From Apostichopus japonicus (Eukaryota > Echinodermata > Holothuroidea > Aspidochirotida > Stichopodidae): a stretch of 64,000 bases of DNA. The stretch's first letter is position 1, and the number at the start of each line of letters is the position of its first letter. Made by a program: the position numbers and the translations under genes. The notes beneath the pieces were generated by a model. It worked only from the letters and a program-made list of their open reading frames with translations, was not told the origin of the DNA and ran no database searches. The stretch lies in the NCBI RefSeq assembly GCF_037975245.1, contig NC_092578.1, forward strand, positions 7,717,501-7,781,500. The letters are read 5' to 3'. Positions 1 to 14,400 of the stretch are shown piece after piece.

Positions 1-710
1 ATATTATGGGATTTTACCATAAAATATCATTAAAATATAAAGATCAAATAAAAATAGATCATATAAAACAGAAGCTTGAATTGGTACCGTGTATTGCTAC
101 CAAAGTTATAAATAAACAGGTTCATGACTTTTGTATGTCAATTCTATAATGAAGACAGATATGAATAAATCTATATTCATGATATGCGAGAAAATATGTA
201 AATGACTAAAATAAAAAAATCGTGATGTCTGAATAATGAGGGCGATTTTTCATTTGATATGCTCTTTATGTATTCCTAATGTGTGAACATAGAATATGCT
301 TATGTTATATGTAGAGTAATGTGCTCTGAAAACTGTGAATGAAAATAATTGAATACTGTGACATGTATGTGATTAATGTCATGTCTTACAACATTCCATC
401 ACTGTCTGCATCAAATAAACCCCAAAACAAACATAAAAACTGGCATGGCAAAATTTTCCCTACCCCCCTCAAAATGAACCTTTGTTTCTTTTTTAATATC
501 CTGCTTATATCAAGCTATAATCAGTCAATACTGTCATCGTATGGAGTACTACATAAACAAATAATAATAATACAAACACTAAAAAAAAAACTGTATGGGT
601 GTAATTTGCGTTGAGTTGCAACTCCGTGTCATTATGTTCAAGTGATGTTATGTTTACACATCATTTGAAGAGATCTGATGTGTTTACAACCAATTGCCAT
701 TAATGTATGA

Positions 711-830
711 ATATTTATATGTATGTATGTATATTTATATGTATGTATGTATATTTATATGTATGTATGTATATTTATATGTATGTATGTATATTTATAT
801 GTATGTATGTATATTTATATGTATGTATGT
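711..830. repeat. 20-bp minisatellite, 6 units
   Basis: Six head-to-tail copies of the 20-bp unit ATATTTATATGTATGTATGT. It runs directly into a (TA)n tract that ends near 903. The open frames through it are repeat artefacts. Confidence 0.95.
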
Positions 831-852
831 ATATGTATATGTATATATATAA

Positions 853-906
<54 letters not shown>

Positions 907-1423
907 CGTTCACACATGGTTTACATGAATGTGTTTTCTCACAATAACAATGCTATACGTTTCACTCTGATGTACGCTAGGTAAGGTCAATCGATTTATT
1001 AAACCACGTGGAATTAATATTACTTCATTTAATGCAATATATCACGTCTCGTGTATATGTATAAATATGTCTATGAAGATTATGCATTTCATTGCAGTGA
1101 ATGTAATACGTTTATTATATATGCAGATCTTATTAAGGGACTCTGAACTCGCTTCTCTTGATTGTATTGAGAGCTGTACGTATGTACGGAGTATTTCGCT
1201 TGTGTACGTTAATATAGTCCCCATCTCCCCATACAGAAGTGTGGTTCCGAAGAAACACGTTCATTTCTTGAGGCACTATTTATCCACAGAACCTCACATG
1301 ATATAATTCTTCTAAATGAAAGAAAAATCCAGTGCACATTTCCAGAAGCATACCGACATAATTTTGATAGACTTCGTCGGTTCGTAAGGCTATGTTTAGT
1401 GACAAAGAATACATCGTAACATT

Positions 1424-1573
<150 letters not shown>

Positions 1574-2952
1574 GAATAGCGACTATACACACATGGAATT
1601 ACTATCTTACTTCAAAGTTAAACCTGTTGAGAACACATTTGGTCTACATATACATACTACATATATACACAATCATATACAAACGCACACAATACATCAC
1701 TGTGATTTATGTGAGTGAATCGAATTGATTAATATGACAATGTGTAATGTAAATATACAGTAACAAATGTTTATATTTCATGCCATCATGTACTATCAAG
1801 TACAACGTTGTGACAACAGTAATCAGTGGCCTTGCCAATGTCATTGTTTATTGCAAGTTAGCTTATTGAACAGATCAGCCAAGCTAGGACTATTCATTAG
1901 ACGGTCCAATTTATGTCACGAGGTGTAAAAAATGTTTGCGTGCGTGTGCGTATTTATAATTCGACGTGTACTAATCTATATGTATGTAGTACTATTCATT
2001 TATAAGGGTGTATTCAGTTTACAAACATTACAATTACGAAATTGTTTTGGCAAGCTAAAAAAAGTAGTTTCAGTTTTCTTATATATGTCAAAAAACAAGG
2101 AAACAGACTTCACACGTGACCCCTCCCCCTCCCACTAACGATAAACCCCTCGATCTCTCCCCGGCCCTGTGTTACCAATGTGTATGCAATTCTGTAATTG
2201 CTACAAACAGATATGCAGAGCATGGCATGCGCAAAGGGGTGCCAGTGGGATCCTGCCCCCACCTCCGTACAGTCAATCTGGAGAGGGGTATGTGGGGAAT
2301 GGTTAGATCGGGGAACTTTTAAAATTGAGTGGGAGAAGAATAAGAACTATCTTTCGGATTTCACCCCCCCCTCCCCCCTTTTTCGTTTCGACCTAATTAT
2401 AGAACTTCATTTTACTCTATATGCCTCAGAATGCAACTTTTGACGTCCAAACATTTTTTTTTTATGAGGGAGGACCCAAGACCCCCTACATGGGAGTAGG
2501 CTTCAGCGATCTTAGGGCCACACCCCTCCTTCCGTAATAAATTGATTCGCCTCTGACCCTTTCGTAGAGATATAAAGGCTCATACCCCTCACTAAATCTA
2601 TCGCGGAGGGGGGGGGGCTGATTAGAATTTGGTCTCACCGCCTTAGAAATCGTCATGTGTACATCACTGCAGAGAAGCGATACGTCCTTGAATCTTTTCA
2701 AATACATGTGTCCCTATTTGTACTTGTAGTGAGTACACGTGTACTAACGTACTCGTAATCTGCCATCGTTGTCTGTACTCGTATTGACCCCCATCGTATA
2801 AAAGACTGAAAGAATGAGTCACTTGAAGATCCTTCTGTCGAAACTTGAGCGGATACACAGAAAATAGTAAAGATACTTTTATAACATGTAACGCAATGTT
2901 AGAGGTAACACAATAATGAACCGCGTTACTTGAACGGGTGAGAGTCGATGGT

Positions 2953-3379
2953 TATGGCAAGCCATGTGGGACAAACACTGCATAATATATCCGCGTATTA
3001 ATTCGAATATATACGCGTATTAATTCGAATATACATGTGTTGTAGCCTACATGTGTAAAGTTTCGCTTTTTGAAGCGATCTCGCGAGCCCGCCAAAACAT
3101 TTATCGTTGGTATATGTACACAGCAAGAGCGGAAATGTTTTTTCGTGTATATTCTAATTAATCCGTGCATATATTGGATTTAATCCCCATATGTATTTTA
3201 TTTAATACGTGTATATATTCGAATTAATACGTGTATATATTCGAATTAATACGCGGGTATATTTAAGCCATATGATTGGCTAATAATATATACGCGTATA
3301 TATTCCAATTAATACGCGTATAAATTCCAATTAATACGCGGATATATTATGCAGTGTTTGTCCCACATGGCTTGCCATA
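2953..3379. mobile_element. MITE-like element with long terminal inverted repeats and a 6-bp target duplication
   Basis: The left end starts TATGGCAAGCCATGTGG and the right end finishes with its reverse complement CCACATGGCTTGCCATA. The arms match perfectly over about 43 bases from each end and then continue with few mismatches. The element is flanked on both sides by GATGGT (2947-2952 and 3380-3385), which reads as a target-site duplication. The interior consists of repeated copies, in both orientations, of a motif like TTCGAATTAATACGCGTATA. It has no coding capacity, so it is a nonautonomous DNA element. The transposase family that moved it cannot be named from this copy. Confidence 0.88.
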
Positions 3380-3385
3380 GATGGT

Positions 3386-4037
3386 TCCCCAACAACGGTG
3401 CATAAACATCTGACTGGTATCAGGACGTGGTGCTTGCGTGGGGAGTTAGGAAGGCGATGACGTGGAGATGACGTCATTAGTAAATGTAGCATCATTGTGA
3501 ATATGCAAGAGGTAAAGCAGGCCCATAACAATACTTGCTAACAGGGAGTGTCTCACATTCGGAATTGTAAAGGTAAATTATCTCCCAGACTACTGAGCCG
3601 GTAGCAATTTACGCTTGTGGACACACCCCTGTTCAAGATCTACCTCAGTATAAATGTCTCCCCGCTCGTACTCCTCCAGTGGTCTGCAATAATCAAGTAA
3701 ACCCATTGCAATACCTCTAAGTCATTGTATTTCATTGTGGAAATTTGAAGACATATACGAACCACTTTGTCAGCGAATCTGACCAGAGGAACTTTATCCC
3801 AAACATCCCACTCCACATCTCCACCCTAATCCCCACAATAATCCCCTCCCCTCCTCGTTCCATCACTTACTATATGTATTATGAATTTCTATTATGTTTT
3901 TCTAGTACAATTCCTTTGGAATCATTTTGCGTTCGTCACGAGTTGAAACACGATCTTTACATAAAGCAGTGGACGCGGGGGGCTATACACGAGGACTAAA
4001 TAAAACCCTTCAAAACATAATTGAGAAAACCACGCAC

Positions 4038-4068
<31 letters not shown>

Positions 4069-7000
4069 GAGTAGCACGAAGTCATCAAAAGGTTATATAC
4101 CTCGCCTATTTATTCATTTAGGTAAAGCTAAAGTGCCAAATCAGAAGCCCCTCTGAGGTCATCTTAGAAAGCTTTGCGGTTTTATTATTTTCGCGATAAT
4201 AAAAGACTATTTCAAAACGACGAAAATACGGTGTAAAATGAAGAAGCAATTTGCGGCTAAAAGCAAGCGGCTGTTGACCAGCAATTAAGAGGGAGGTTTG
4301 AAGCTTTTAAGTGAGTCTTCAGATTTTTCTACCTCTTTTTTCACAAATTATAAACAGTTGACAATCCACTTTAGATGTTATATATATATATATATATATA
4401 TATAAATACTGTATCTATGTTATCACTTAAGAAAACATAAAGAACGAGTGCCTGAAATAGCAATAGTTGCTTTAATTAAAGGGACATTTCGATGGTAGAA
4501 ATTTATTCTGATTCTTCTCCATACTACACGCAAATATATATACAGGGAGCTGAAACTACATCCTTATATCACATGTGTGCTATCGAGTAGGGCAAAAAGG
4601 TTTTTTGGGGGGTGAAATTCTTTAAAATGGCATCTGGCAACATAATTTTTAGTGAATTCAACATGCGAATTGAGATGAAATTGGCATCAAATTTTTATTC
4701 TTTCTCATGTTCGTGTCTGTTAGACCCCCCCCCCCCCCAAAATAGATATATAAAAGGAAGGTAAATAAAGTATGTCTATTTGATATTAATGATATCACCA
4801 TTAAACGAAATAACATTAAAACGAAGAAGAATAAAAAAACACAATAACGTTTGCTCTTTCTGTCCAGTTTGCTGAGGGTCTAAATTCTCGTTCCACTGAC
4901 ACATAAAGATCATGTGTTCTTCAGAGCATGAAGGACTTTGTCAAATCGTGGCACTTAATGTCCGTGTTCTCTTTTTATTCTCCTATAGTTTATATGGTAA
5001 ACATTAACTGACAGGTTTTTTTTCACATACAAATTGAGAGATTAACCGAGGAGACAAAATAACCAGGTTATCAGCTTCCCAAGTGGGTAGGTTATATTTT
5101 TGCTTTAAATTCAAACCCCGGGCTTCAATCGTTTCCATTTGAATACGATGACCTATGAATTAAGCTCCACAAAGTATCAAGACACTACAGCTAGAACGAG
5201 ATAAATCGACTGGCAAAAAACCGCAAAATCGTTTAGTTTTTTTTTATCCTTAAATCAGATTACGTTACAGAATAAAAAGCAGTGTAAAATAAGAACCAAA
5301 TAGGTGTTAAATGACACCTGAGAGAAACATAAGAATGGCAAAAGGACTTCATCAGAATGTACTGACTTGTCAAGGCGATATTAAGATGTTGAAGTTTGAA
5401 ATACAAATTTGTTTTCAAATGTTTGCGATATGTTTTATTTTTTCTTTCGTACTGGAAAAATGGACAACGTATATTGATGGGTAATAAAAGATAGTAAATA
5501 CTTTTACCAATTGGGAGGTGTTTATTCTTGGTAAAATATGTTTTTTGTTCAAATAGAACATATATGTTGCAATAAAGAAACAAGGTTTAACCTATCTTGC
5601 TGCCGCAACGTTGTAAAGATTACATCTAAAACATCTTAAGGGAATGACATTGGGCAGGGTTTTAGGTCTGGGTATGTTATAGACCTTGTAAATAGTGCTA
5701 GTAATGCTTCTATTATGCTATTATGTTTTAATCCCTCAATCATTAGTTAAATATTATTGATTACTTAATCACGACTGAGTCTGAAATGCAATAATATATA
5801 CGTTGGCTCATTTGATACTATGTGGTTTCCGTTAACGGGTACACACAGTATTTATGTTGATACGTGTATCGAAAGTGTTAAGAGAATGACGAGGTATAGG
5901 CACAGTTCATTTCATAAATCAGGATTGCCCCTTTTTAGTATAAAAATACACTCCATTGTATTTCATTTGTAATTTTCAAAAAGACCCTTTTATTATGTAA
6001 TGAGTGTCCTTTGGTTATAAAAATGAGGGAAGATTAAAATTACAAAGTACCTATTGTTGAAAAATTAAGAAAAGCACGTACGTTATAGGCTACTTAAAAC
6101 GTGCCCTTTCCCTGAAAACATTCCAACTTTTGGAATGTTATAGGGTACTCTATGGTTTGGCCAGTCAAATGAAACTCACTGCCCCTCGACGTCCGCGTTC
6201 CATCCTCCCTCCCGCCCTTCCCCGATTTAAGTGCCCGTGATCGCAACGTAACTAACCCCCTCTGACGTACGATATGTGTTCTTCGGCATCAGACCTCTTT
6301 CTGACAGATGTAAGCATCACCCGATTTCGCCTGTTAAAAGAACGAAGTAATATTTAATAAGTTACACATATTGGTCATCGTTAAAGCTGTTGATTTTCAT
6401 TTATTCTTCAGATTTGAAGATAACTCAAGAGATCCAGAAGGCAATCTATATTGAAAGCAGTCTACTTACCGAAGACTTCACCTCAGATGAGCGAAAAGTT
6501 GATTGCATATAATGATATACGAAACCACCAGGGTGAATTAAGAGCAACGAAGTTATTAGTTCAGCCAGGGAGTTTCCATAACAACTCTCTAGCCTGGTTC
6601 AGCTCTATAAAGCCACGAAACTTAAAATTGATTCGACGTTGCAGACGAGAGAGAAAATTCGATGCTAGGAAAACTCCTGTTTGTAATAGACTAATATATC
6701 TTATGGCAAATGTTCAAGGTAACAGACGACAATATCCACTGGGAAGAAGAAAAAGAAGAAACACACAATTCGACTTCATTAATTTTATCGACCAGTTGTA
6801 GAATTCGGCTAATTACAATGACTTCATTACTCCCACGGATATATATGAAACTAGACTCGACAGTCTGTTCCCGTTATATGGTACTGTATGCTACTTTTAG
6901 CGCCATCTTTACGACAGAAGCCATGCCAACCGAATCTGTAACGACCATTGAAGCAAAATATGCAACGGCAGAATTCACCACCGAAATAAGCCTTGGTGAG

Positions 7001-7679
7001 TCTTTTTGATTTGAAAGTAAGTGGTTGTCTTTCATAACCACATCTACAACCTTTTCTTCAGCAGACAATCTCACAAATGTGTGCATGTGTTTGTCGTAAA
7101 GCACAATTATTGCGGTAGTCAGCCTATAGCCTCAAGAATTAATGACAATAACACTTCGTTCGATTTTCATATTTATACATTGCATATATAGCTAGGCTAG
7201 CTTACCTCTTATAAAAGTGTGGTAGGCTAATTCTTGAGAACAAGCAGACTGTTGAAAATCTGTAGCAGGCTTTATCATGACTTCATGACCAGGCACCTTT
7301 TATAACATCGATACACCAAAGTAAGAAAGTATTCCCACGGTTCTATCGTATGGGACCGTGACGAGAAGGCTAACCAATCTAAACACGTTTGCAACTGGAG
7401 CTGGAAGCTTGGATTTAAAGAGGACACATACCGAGCAATCAATTTTAGTTTGTATGACAGATAAATTGGTGAAGGAAAACTTCCCCAAAAAGCGATGCGA
7501 AATATTACTCCGTTTGGGAGATATCGTAGTTTAAACGTCGTGTATTGGGGGGGGGGGGTGGTGGGGGCGTCATTTTGTAAAATCCGTGATGTCATAATGG
7601 CACAAGCATCTGAAACCTTTCACTGTCTCTGTTGTTTTTCTTTTCATATTTCCCCGGCGGTAAATTGTTAACAGTGTTC
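3386..7679. other. Non-coding stretch with poly-A and short TA tracts
   Basis: I see no supportable gene. It contains a 27-base A run (4038-4064) about 40 bases after an AATAAA hexamer, which could be the 3' end of an old retroposed sequence although no body or target duplication was recognised. It also holds a short (TA)n tract (about 4380-4404) and a 13-base C run near 4726. One exon-like segment at 6901-6995 is discussed among the rejected items. Confidence 0.5.
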
Positions 7680-7875
7680 ACACTGAAACCCGTGCCATCA
7701 TTACGTCATGTCAAGAGGTTCAATATGTTAGAGTCAGCAATTGCGAAACCCATCTCCATTATAGAAAATAAACAGTGTAATAAATTAAGAAAGACAAAAC
7801 ATAAAGAAAATGAAGCACATTTGGCTCGATGTGTTATACTTAGACTTGATCAAGTCGTCAGCCTTGCGTTTCAAG
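7680..7875. repeat. Dispersed repeat (copy 1 of a family also near 24185 and 60180)
   Basis: The stretch 'CCATCTCCATTATAGAAAAT' followed by 'AAACA.TGTAATAAA' and ending in 'GACTTGATCAAGTC' recurs in diverged form at 24240-24352. A shorter piece with 'GACTTGATCAAGTCTAA' is near 60245. The copies clearly share ancestry, but the ends of the family cannot be set from this window. Confidence 0.6.
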
Positions 7876-8041
7876 GGACTTTGAATATTGGATAAAATTG
7901 ACAAATGAATATATCAACAACAATAACAAAATACCAAAGTCCCCTTCCCAACAGATAAACGCCAGTTCAGAATGCAATCATGTGCCATAGGCACACAATT
8001 TAATTTGATATGTTGTAGGTCTGATTTCTATAACAGTTTTA

Positions 8042-8480
8042 ATACTCTAGAAACGGCCCTTTAAACAAGTGACGTTCGTTAAATAAAGTGACTGGACTGT
8101 TCAGTCTAATACACAGATCATTACGTCAGTTCATCATGCCCAACAACACTTGAAAACTCAATGTGAATGCAGAATACGTTGATGGCCTCAAGTAACAGGC
8201 CGGTTTACAATGCATTACAAATGTCAAGGACAAATGGCGTTAAGTATCATCAAATTGTGCAATAGTTGTTAATATGAAGTTAAAAGATTATACTTCAGAT
8301 GAGTTATTAGAATTTATGAAAGCAATGGATGCACCGAGGAACCAACGTCATCAGTCCTGAAGCCTTAAAGGAGCAGTCCAGAGTTTCAGCATATTTTAAA
8401 AGTTGAATATCTTAAAACTTCAAATAGATATATAGACACATTACCAGCACTTAAGAGTTTTTTTTTCTTGAACTATAAAA
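8042..8480. repeat. Dispersed repeat, copy A (homologous to 15035-15460)
   Basis: It shares many blocks in the same order with 15035-15460: 'AATAAAGTGACTGGACT', 'GTCTAATACACAGA', 'AGTCCTGAAGCCTTAAAGGAGCA' against 'GAGTCTTAAAGGAGCA', and 'ACGTTACCAGC'-like ends. The copies have diverged with small gaps, so this is an old interspersed repeat. No open frame is conserved between them, which points to a nonautonomous element. Confidence 0.75.
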
Positions 8481-11400
8481 TATCAAGATTAAACTTCTGC
8501 TCTTGATAGTCACCATTTAAGGTTACTTTGAAATGTAACAGGTATATGTTCAGGATTGAGGTATTTTTGACATCTGTTATGATGATGATACAGCAATATA
8601 ATTTGCTCTCAAGCTCAGGATCAGGCCGGACGGGATTTCAAGTTTACCTCCCAAACTCGTCATCCAGTACCTTTAATTTTCAAATTGCCATTACATTTTC
8701 TTGTTTAGTGGGATATGCTTTGTTTGCTTGTTCAATAATATATCCTTCTCAAGCCTGCTAGTGGTTTGAAAATAATCCTGCGGGAAAGCATGTTATTTAT
8801 TACTTTTACAAAATTTTGGCCTATTTTGCCGCAATACATGAGGCACTTTCTCTCCTTTCAAAATGTTGAAGAAGACGAAATGCGAACGAACTGTTCTTTC
8901 TTGAACCAATTACCCGTTTCATTATTTTGAAAGCACTGAATTACAGAGATAGCTGCAACAATATATTGCCCCTCTGTAATATTTTTAGCTCTGTAAATGG
9001 GCAAATTAACGTTCCACTATCTTCCCTACTGTGCCATATACCGAAAGGAATAAACTAACCCTGCATGACTAAGATCCCTTTGTAGGTTTTTTTTCTTTCT
9101 TTCTTGTAAAATGATAGCCAGCCTGCAGAATTTTATGAAATAATATTCTCATCCCATAATTGAGACACAATCCAATGGGGAAAAAGAGAGATTGCCAGAT
9201 AGAATTCAATGTCATCCATGTAATACAATATTTTAACCTTCATCACTGCATGTTTATATCATACCAATAACTGTGTATAATGTAATTACACGCTGAGTTC
9301 AGCTTTAAGACAAATAGTGAGAAGGCGCTTGTATTTCTATTAAATTATAACGTAGAACAGTAGAATTAGAACAGTCTTTTTCATTTGTTTCCCTCCCTTG
9401 CTCTCTCCATCCCTTTTCTTTGGATGAAGCGTTGGTTGTTATACGGTATATGAGTCCTTTAAAAAAATATTTATTATGTGAATTATAATTTATAATAACG
9501 CACTGTGTTTATTTATAGGCGTCAGGCGTAAACGCGACCTTCAAGGCTTCTTATACGGAAAGTATAAAACAAACAAAAAAATCGCCAACCGAATAAAGAT
9601 ACATACACAACGTGAATTATAGATAAGCGCATTTCAATACTGCCTAATAACAATGCTATTCATTGGCGCAACCACCAGTTCTGGAATGGAGGAGGCAACT
9701 GTTTCGTTTGTATCGCATAATCATGTTACATATTTATTGTACTGTGCACTAGGATTTTTTTATTAAATATTTTGTTTTCTACCAGTCGGGAGGGGGGCAT
9801 AATTTTGTTTTGGTAATCACCATCAGGCCCCCCCCCCCCACGACGCCGAAGCGTACGTGGCCGCTACCCTAGTCAGTTTCAAGTTATCCTGCATACTGAA
9901 CACTTTAGAAATGCCAAACATCACTTCTGGTATGGGATATCCGCGTTGAGGGGTCTAGGGTTGTGCTACGTATGGCCCCTATTCATTAACTCTTGGTATA
10001 CATATCCAACACATACATACCATCACAAACAATAAGAGCGGAATTTATGAAATTTGTTTCGGTCCTAAACAGCAATTTCAACACCACTAGACATTGGTCC
10101 CACTCCCCCTATTTTCAACCGACCCCCCTCTCCCTTTGAAACCTGTGTGGGGGTAACTGGGTGCTCTTATCTAATTTTTCAATTTCTTCATCAGTTTTTA
10201 TTTTTACTATTTCCTCACAATGTCGTCTTCTTTTCCGAAAATGTAAATTGCTATATAAAAATGGGGTGGTGGGGTTAATTTCGACTTTTACCTCGAAATT
10301 TCGACTTCACAAATTCAACATTTTTCTTCAGCTTTTTACTCTTTTCTTAACTGAATTTTGACTTCATACCAAAATGTCAACTGTTTTGTGCCAAATTGAA
10401 TATATAATATGATATGAATTTCTCGAACAAAATAATAAAAAATAAAAAAAAGCTTCGCCAAAGTAGTTCCCCCCAAAATATGTATAAAAACATATACGGT
10501 GTTGCTTAAATCCCCCCTCCGATCCCACCCCCCCCCCACAGAGAAAACAAAACCCAGAAACGCTTACATTTTTCTCTCGAAATTAAAGAAAACAGACACG
10601 CCAACATATAACGATCTCGAAAAATAAATGAACACGTTTTTACGAACGCTTATAAAGCCTTTCCTATACAAGTACAGAAGTAAAGCATCATCAATGCAAA
10701 CAAAATGTAACATTTATATGACTCACACTGTAATACTAATAATACAAATACCACTGAGTGGTATAGGGCTTCTCTACGTATGGCCACGTACAACGTCTTA
10801 GTAACTGCCTTTGGCAGTCTAAGAAAGAAAATGTCAGAAATCGTTTCAATATCCACCGTGTCACAATTTCATTAATTCATTAATGCCACTGTTGCCATCG
10901 AAGACCTAGGGTGTAACTACATGCATGACTTTTAGTCAGGAGGGGGGGGGGGTGTCTTGTGTATAGTCTACCGTCGGGTCTCATATCTAGTCTTATCTAA
11001 TCTAATTCGGTCTTATCTGGTCTTCACTGGTCCAGGCTCTTATTTTGTCACTGTGTGGTCTGATTTGCCCTGTCTGCGATACAATATTAATACTCCTGTT
11101 GATAAACTTGAGTCTTAACAATACGGCGTACCATTACAACGACTATACTGCGATCACATCGAAGATTCAGGAACGTAATGGCAGATGTGCAAACTGTCTT
11201 CATCTCCTCTGTATGTTTGTTTGTGGTCGTGGTGGTGGGTTGGGAGGGGGAGGGGTGGGGAAAAGGGTGTTTGAAAGAGAGACGGGGAGGAGTTACGCGA
11301 TGATGCCCAAATTCTATAATGATCCCGAAAACGTGGTCCGATATTAACGTCAGCCTCAAAATGCAATAACTGCCGCTGTAAAAACGACTTTAAGCAAACT

Positions 11401-14400
11401 AATAGCAGATTGCCATGCCCGGTCAGAAAGAACTTAACACTGTATTTTGGTCTTGGTCGATCGATATGCGAATCTCGTACAAGTGTGTTTGCCTAAGGCG
11501 ATTATGGACAATGTAAACCTTCGAGCCTACAAATATATCATGATAGAAGCTATATACTTCCTACTAAGAGCGATCGGTATCTAAGTACTGCCTAAAGATA
11601 TGCATATAGGCCGGTTGAATGTCATGCTTACGCAAATTCTGACAGGCGATAAACAAATCGCATACAGTGATGTAAACAATTCTCAGTGTCGTCAGCGTGT
11701 CCGTCCGCGCGAACTTATCTACACTTACGTGGTACTATATGCGCTAACAGCACTTTGTCGATGGCATCCGGAGGCGGAAAATCTCAACTTCTCTGTGATA
11801 ACGAATTCTAAGAAATGAATAAAGTGACCCATTTGCAAGCCTGGTATAGTAGGTATTCTATTAGTGGCTAATAATTAGTGCGATGTATAATCATATAGTT
11901 AATATGGATTTCACACATTCCCCTGTAATATTACAATGATTTCAAAATTTGATAATATTCATAAATATGTATAAATATTCCGCCCGATATATTTTCATGA
12001 TTCTTTATGCGACGGCATGTATAAAGAGGTTGCGTTGATTATAGAGCAGAAGGAAACATTGGAGTAACCACAAACGTCAATGAAACCTGTCCTGTTCGAC
12101 TTTCCATATAATTATGAATGTCATGCCGTAGGCCTATGTATTCCTTTTTTTTTTTGCATATATATTCAATTTTTTTCAGTTTTGCGGCTAATTTAGCATT
12201 GATAGATTTCTTTCTTTTTTTCATCTATTTGGTTCTGAACCAATTGTAAAGGAGTTTTCCTTGATTTATTCATCAACCTGTCTATTTATGAGACAGATTT
12301 TTATTGATCAAATCTCGATTTGATCGGATATATTACATATAGAATATTGGTTATAATAATAATAATAATAATCTAAGATGATCAGAACGATCACAGATTT
12401 CAAACATTCCAGGAGAGCTGAGTAGTCTTTTCATTAGTTAATCAGCTACAGGTTTTTAATCCAACAAGCATCTGTCTCGTGGGTCAGGCTCATACTTTCT
12501 CTTGGAGAAACAATTACTTTACAAAAACGTCTGTCCTGTATTATAAATTTATCATTCCCGACTTTGTTTGCCTGCATAATAGTTGACGCTCATCAGTGAA
12601 TCGGATAACGTGAGGCCATCCGTCCTATACCCATCTCACCCGGTCCACATCATTGCGTGCACTCAACCAGTAATGGTCTGTCCACAAAGCAAAATAAAAA
12701 CATGAATTCTTTTGATAAGACATTTGACCTTGTACTATAACATCAAAACAGAAGAAGAATAAAATCCAAACAAACAAAGAATTAATTCCCCAAACTCACA
12801 TGTAGAGCCAAATTTATGCAGTTGTCATTTTCTATAACATAAACTTCAGTTAAACGTATAAACATTTCTGTAAAATATGTCTGAAGTACAAAGAGACTAT
12901 ATATTGAGGAAGTCAGGACTATATATAATACAAAAGGCGGATGTCACTGTTACTGCCATTCCGTTTGATTACATATATCCTCAAATCGTCATGTTTATAT
13001 AATAAAATCCTCTCCGGCCCTATACCCCCCTACCCGCTCCTACCCTGCCCCCGCCCCTTACACTCGCATCCAATTGCATATATAATATAGATGTATATGT
13101 AAAAATATAAAGAGTGGTCGAACACGTAAATGACTTTGTTTCTGTTTTATTTACACAGTAAACTCTATAGGAATCATGGTTATTTTACATGCGATCCCAT
13201 ATGTATGAACTAATGTTGAGTTTTCATGCACTCACTAAATTTGTAATAGTTTGAAGCCTAAGAGGATCATTCTAGAGTTTAAGCATGTCTTATGCATGTC
13301 TTAAAGGTGAGTATATTGGAAACTTCAATTCATTAAAGAAACATTCTTAGCTCTTTGATTAGCTTCCTTTTTTTCTCTCACTAGTATAAGACAATATACC
13401 AAGACTACAAAAATGTTTCCCTACGTCACCCTTTAAGATATACAGTTTTCATAAACCATTAAACTAATGACAACACGTGTTCTTTTTTCATTACGATTTC
13501 TTCTAGTTATCACCGCAATATATCTCGTAAAAGAAGAAGCGACTGAGTTTACAAGTCTATAAAAAAGGCTGATTATGTTTATACAGCGCTATTAAACGTT
13601 AATTTGTAAGAGGCAACCGAGTGCCTGAAAAAGTCGTCTGGGGTCCAAAACACATTATTGCGTTGTTGACTGTGCAATGCATTTGTTGTCGTTATTAAAA
13701 GAAACGGTAAAAAAAAAACAAAGTAGATCTCTAATGGTAGGGAGGAAAAAATACAGATTGCTTAAGAACATTGGATAAACTTACTCTGCGGGATTATATA
13801 GGAACGTCGAATGTCTTCGGGGTATACGTGTAGGGGGGGGGGGGCAGGGGCTTGTAATTGACGTGGATTTTAATTGAGTACCGTCATGGGGCATGGGGTT
13901 TAGGAGAATCATAAGAATGCTAATTGTTTGTGTGCTAGACTACGTAATCCAGCCACTTTCACAGATGAACCCCTCATCAGTAAGTTATGGGTCATTTGTC
14001 AAGAATTAACAAGTGGTATGATAGTGCAACCACAGGCTGATGGCAGTGGTTTTAGTTGTCTGCAGCTGCATAATATATCATTTTTGGAACTCAGTCCCTA
14101 GACAAGATGAGGTCTATACTTACTTCTGTAAAGGTAATGAACACTAGGCTGTATTCCAGTAACTTCACCAGATACTGCATGCACCCATACATGGTTCAGC
14201 TCCGTTTGACTGATACCATGATTTATGACGTATTGTATCGTATTGAAACCGGTAATACATCAAAACCCGTCATCTTCGGGATTAATTGCTTGAAAAAGGG
14301 AACATTTCTCGGATTAATGTGAGGATAGCAAAGATCATGCACAGCTATTCGTATACATAGTGACTATATATCGCTGTTAGTGACGCCTTCAGCAATCAAG

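Noticed and set aside
711-830. Regular 20-bp spacing considered as a CRISPR-like array
   Set aside because: The units are directly adjacent without unique spacers, and the host is clearly eukaryotic; it is a minisatellite.
3937-3957. HELKHDL in an 84-codon frame, resembling a zinc-protease HExxH motif
   Set aside because: ADAM metalloproteases need HExGHxxGxxHD. The glycines and the third histidine are absent and there is no surrounding domain or splice context.
6451-6801. 116-codon open frame rich in Arg and Lys
   Set aside because: No recognisable domain, no splice context and no conserved neighbour; length is within chance for this amount of DNA.
6901-6995. Exon-like segment with acceptor CTACTTTTAG and donor GTGAGT, ending in phase 1 as needed by the 20093 exon
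   Set aside because: The encoded Thr/Glu/Ala-rich peptide (TTEAMPTESVTTIEAKYATA) has no cysteine and does not look like the disintegrin sequence expected there. A one-in-three phase match is weak evidence. Transcript reads joining it to 20093 would revive it.
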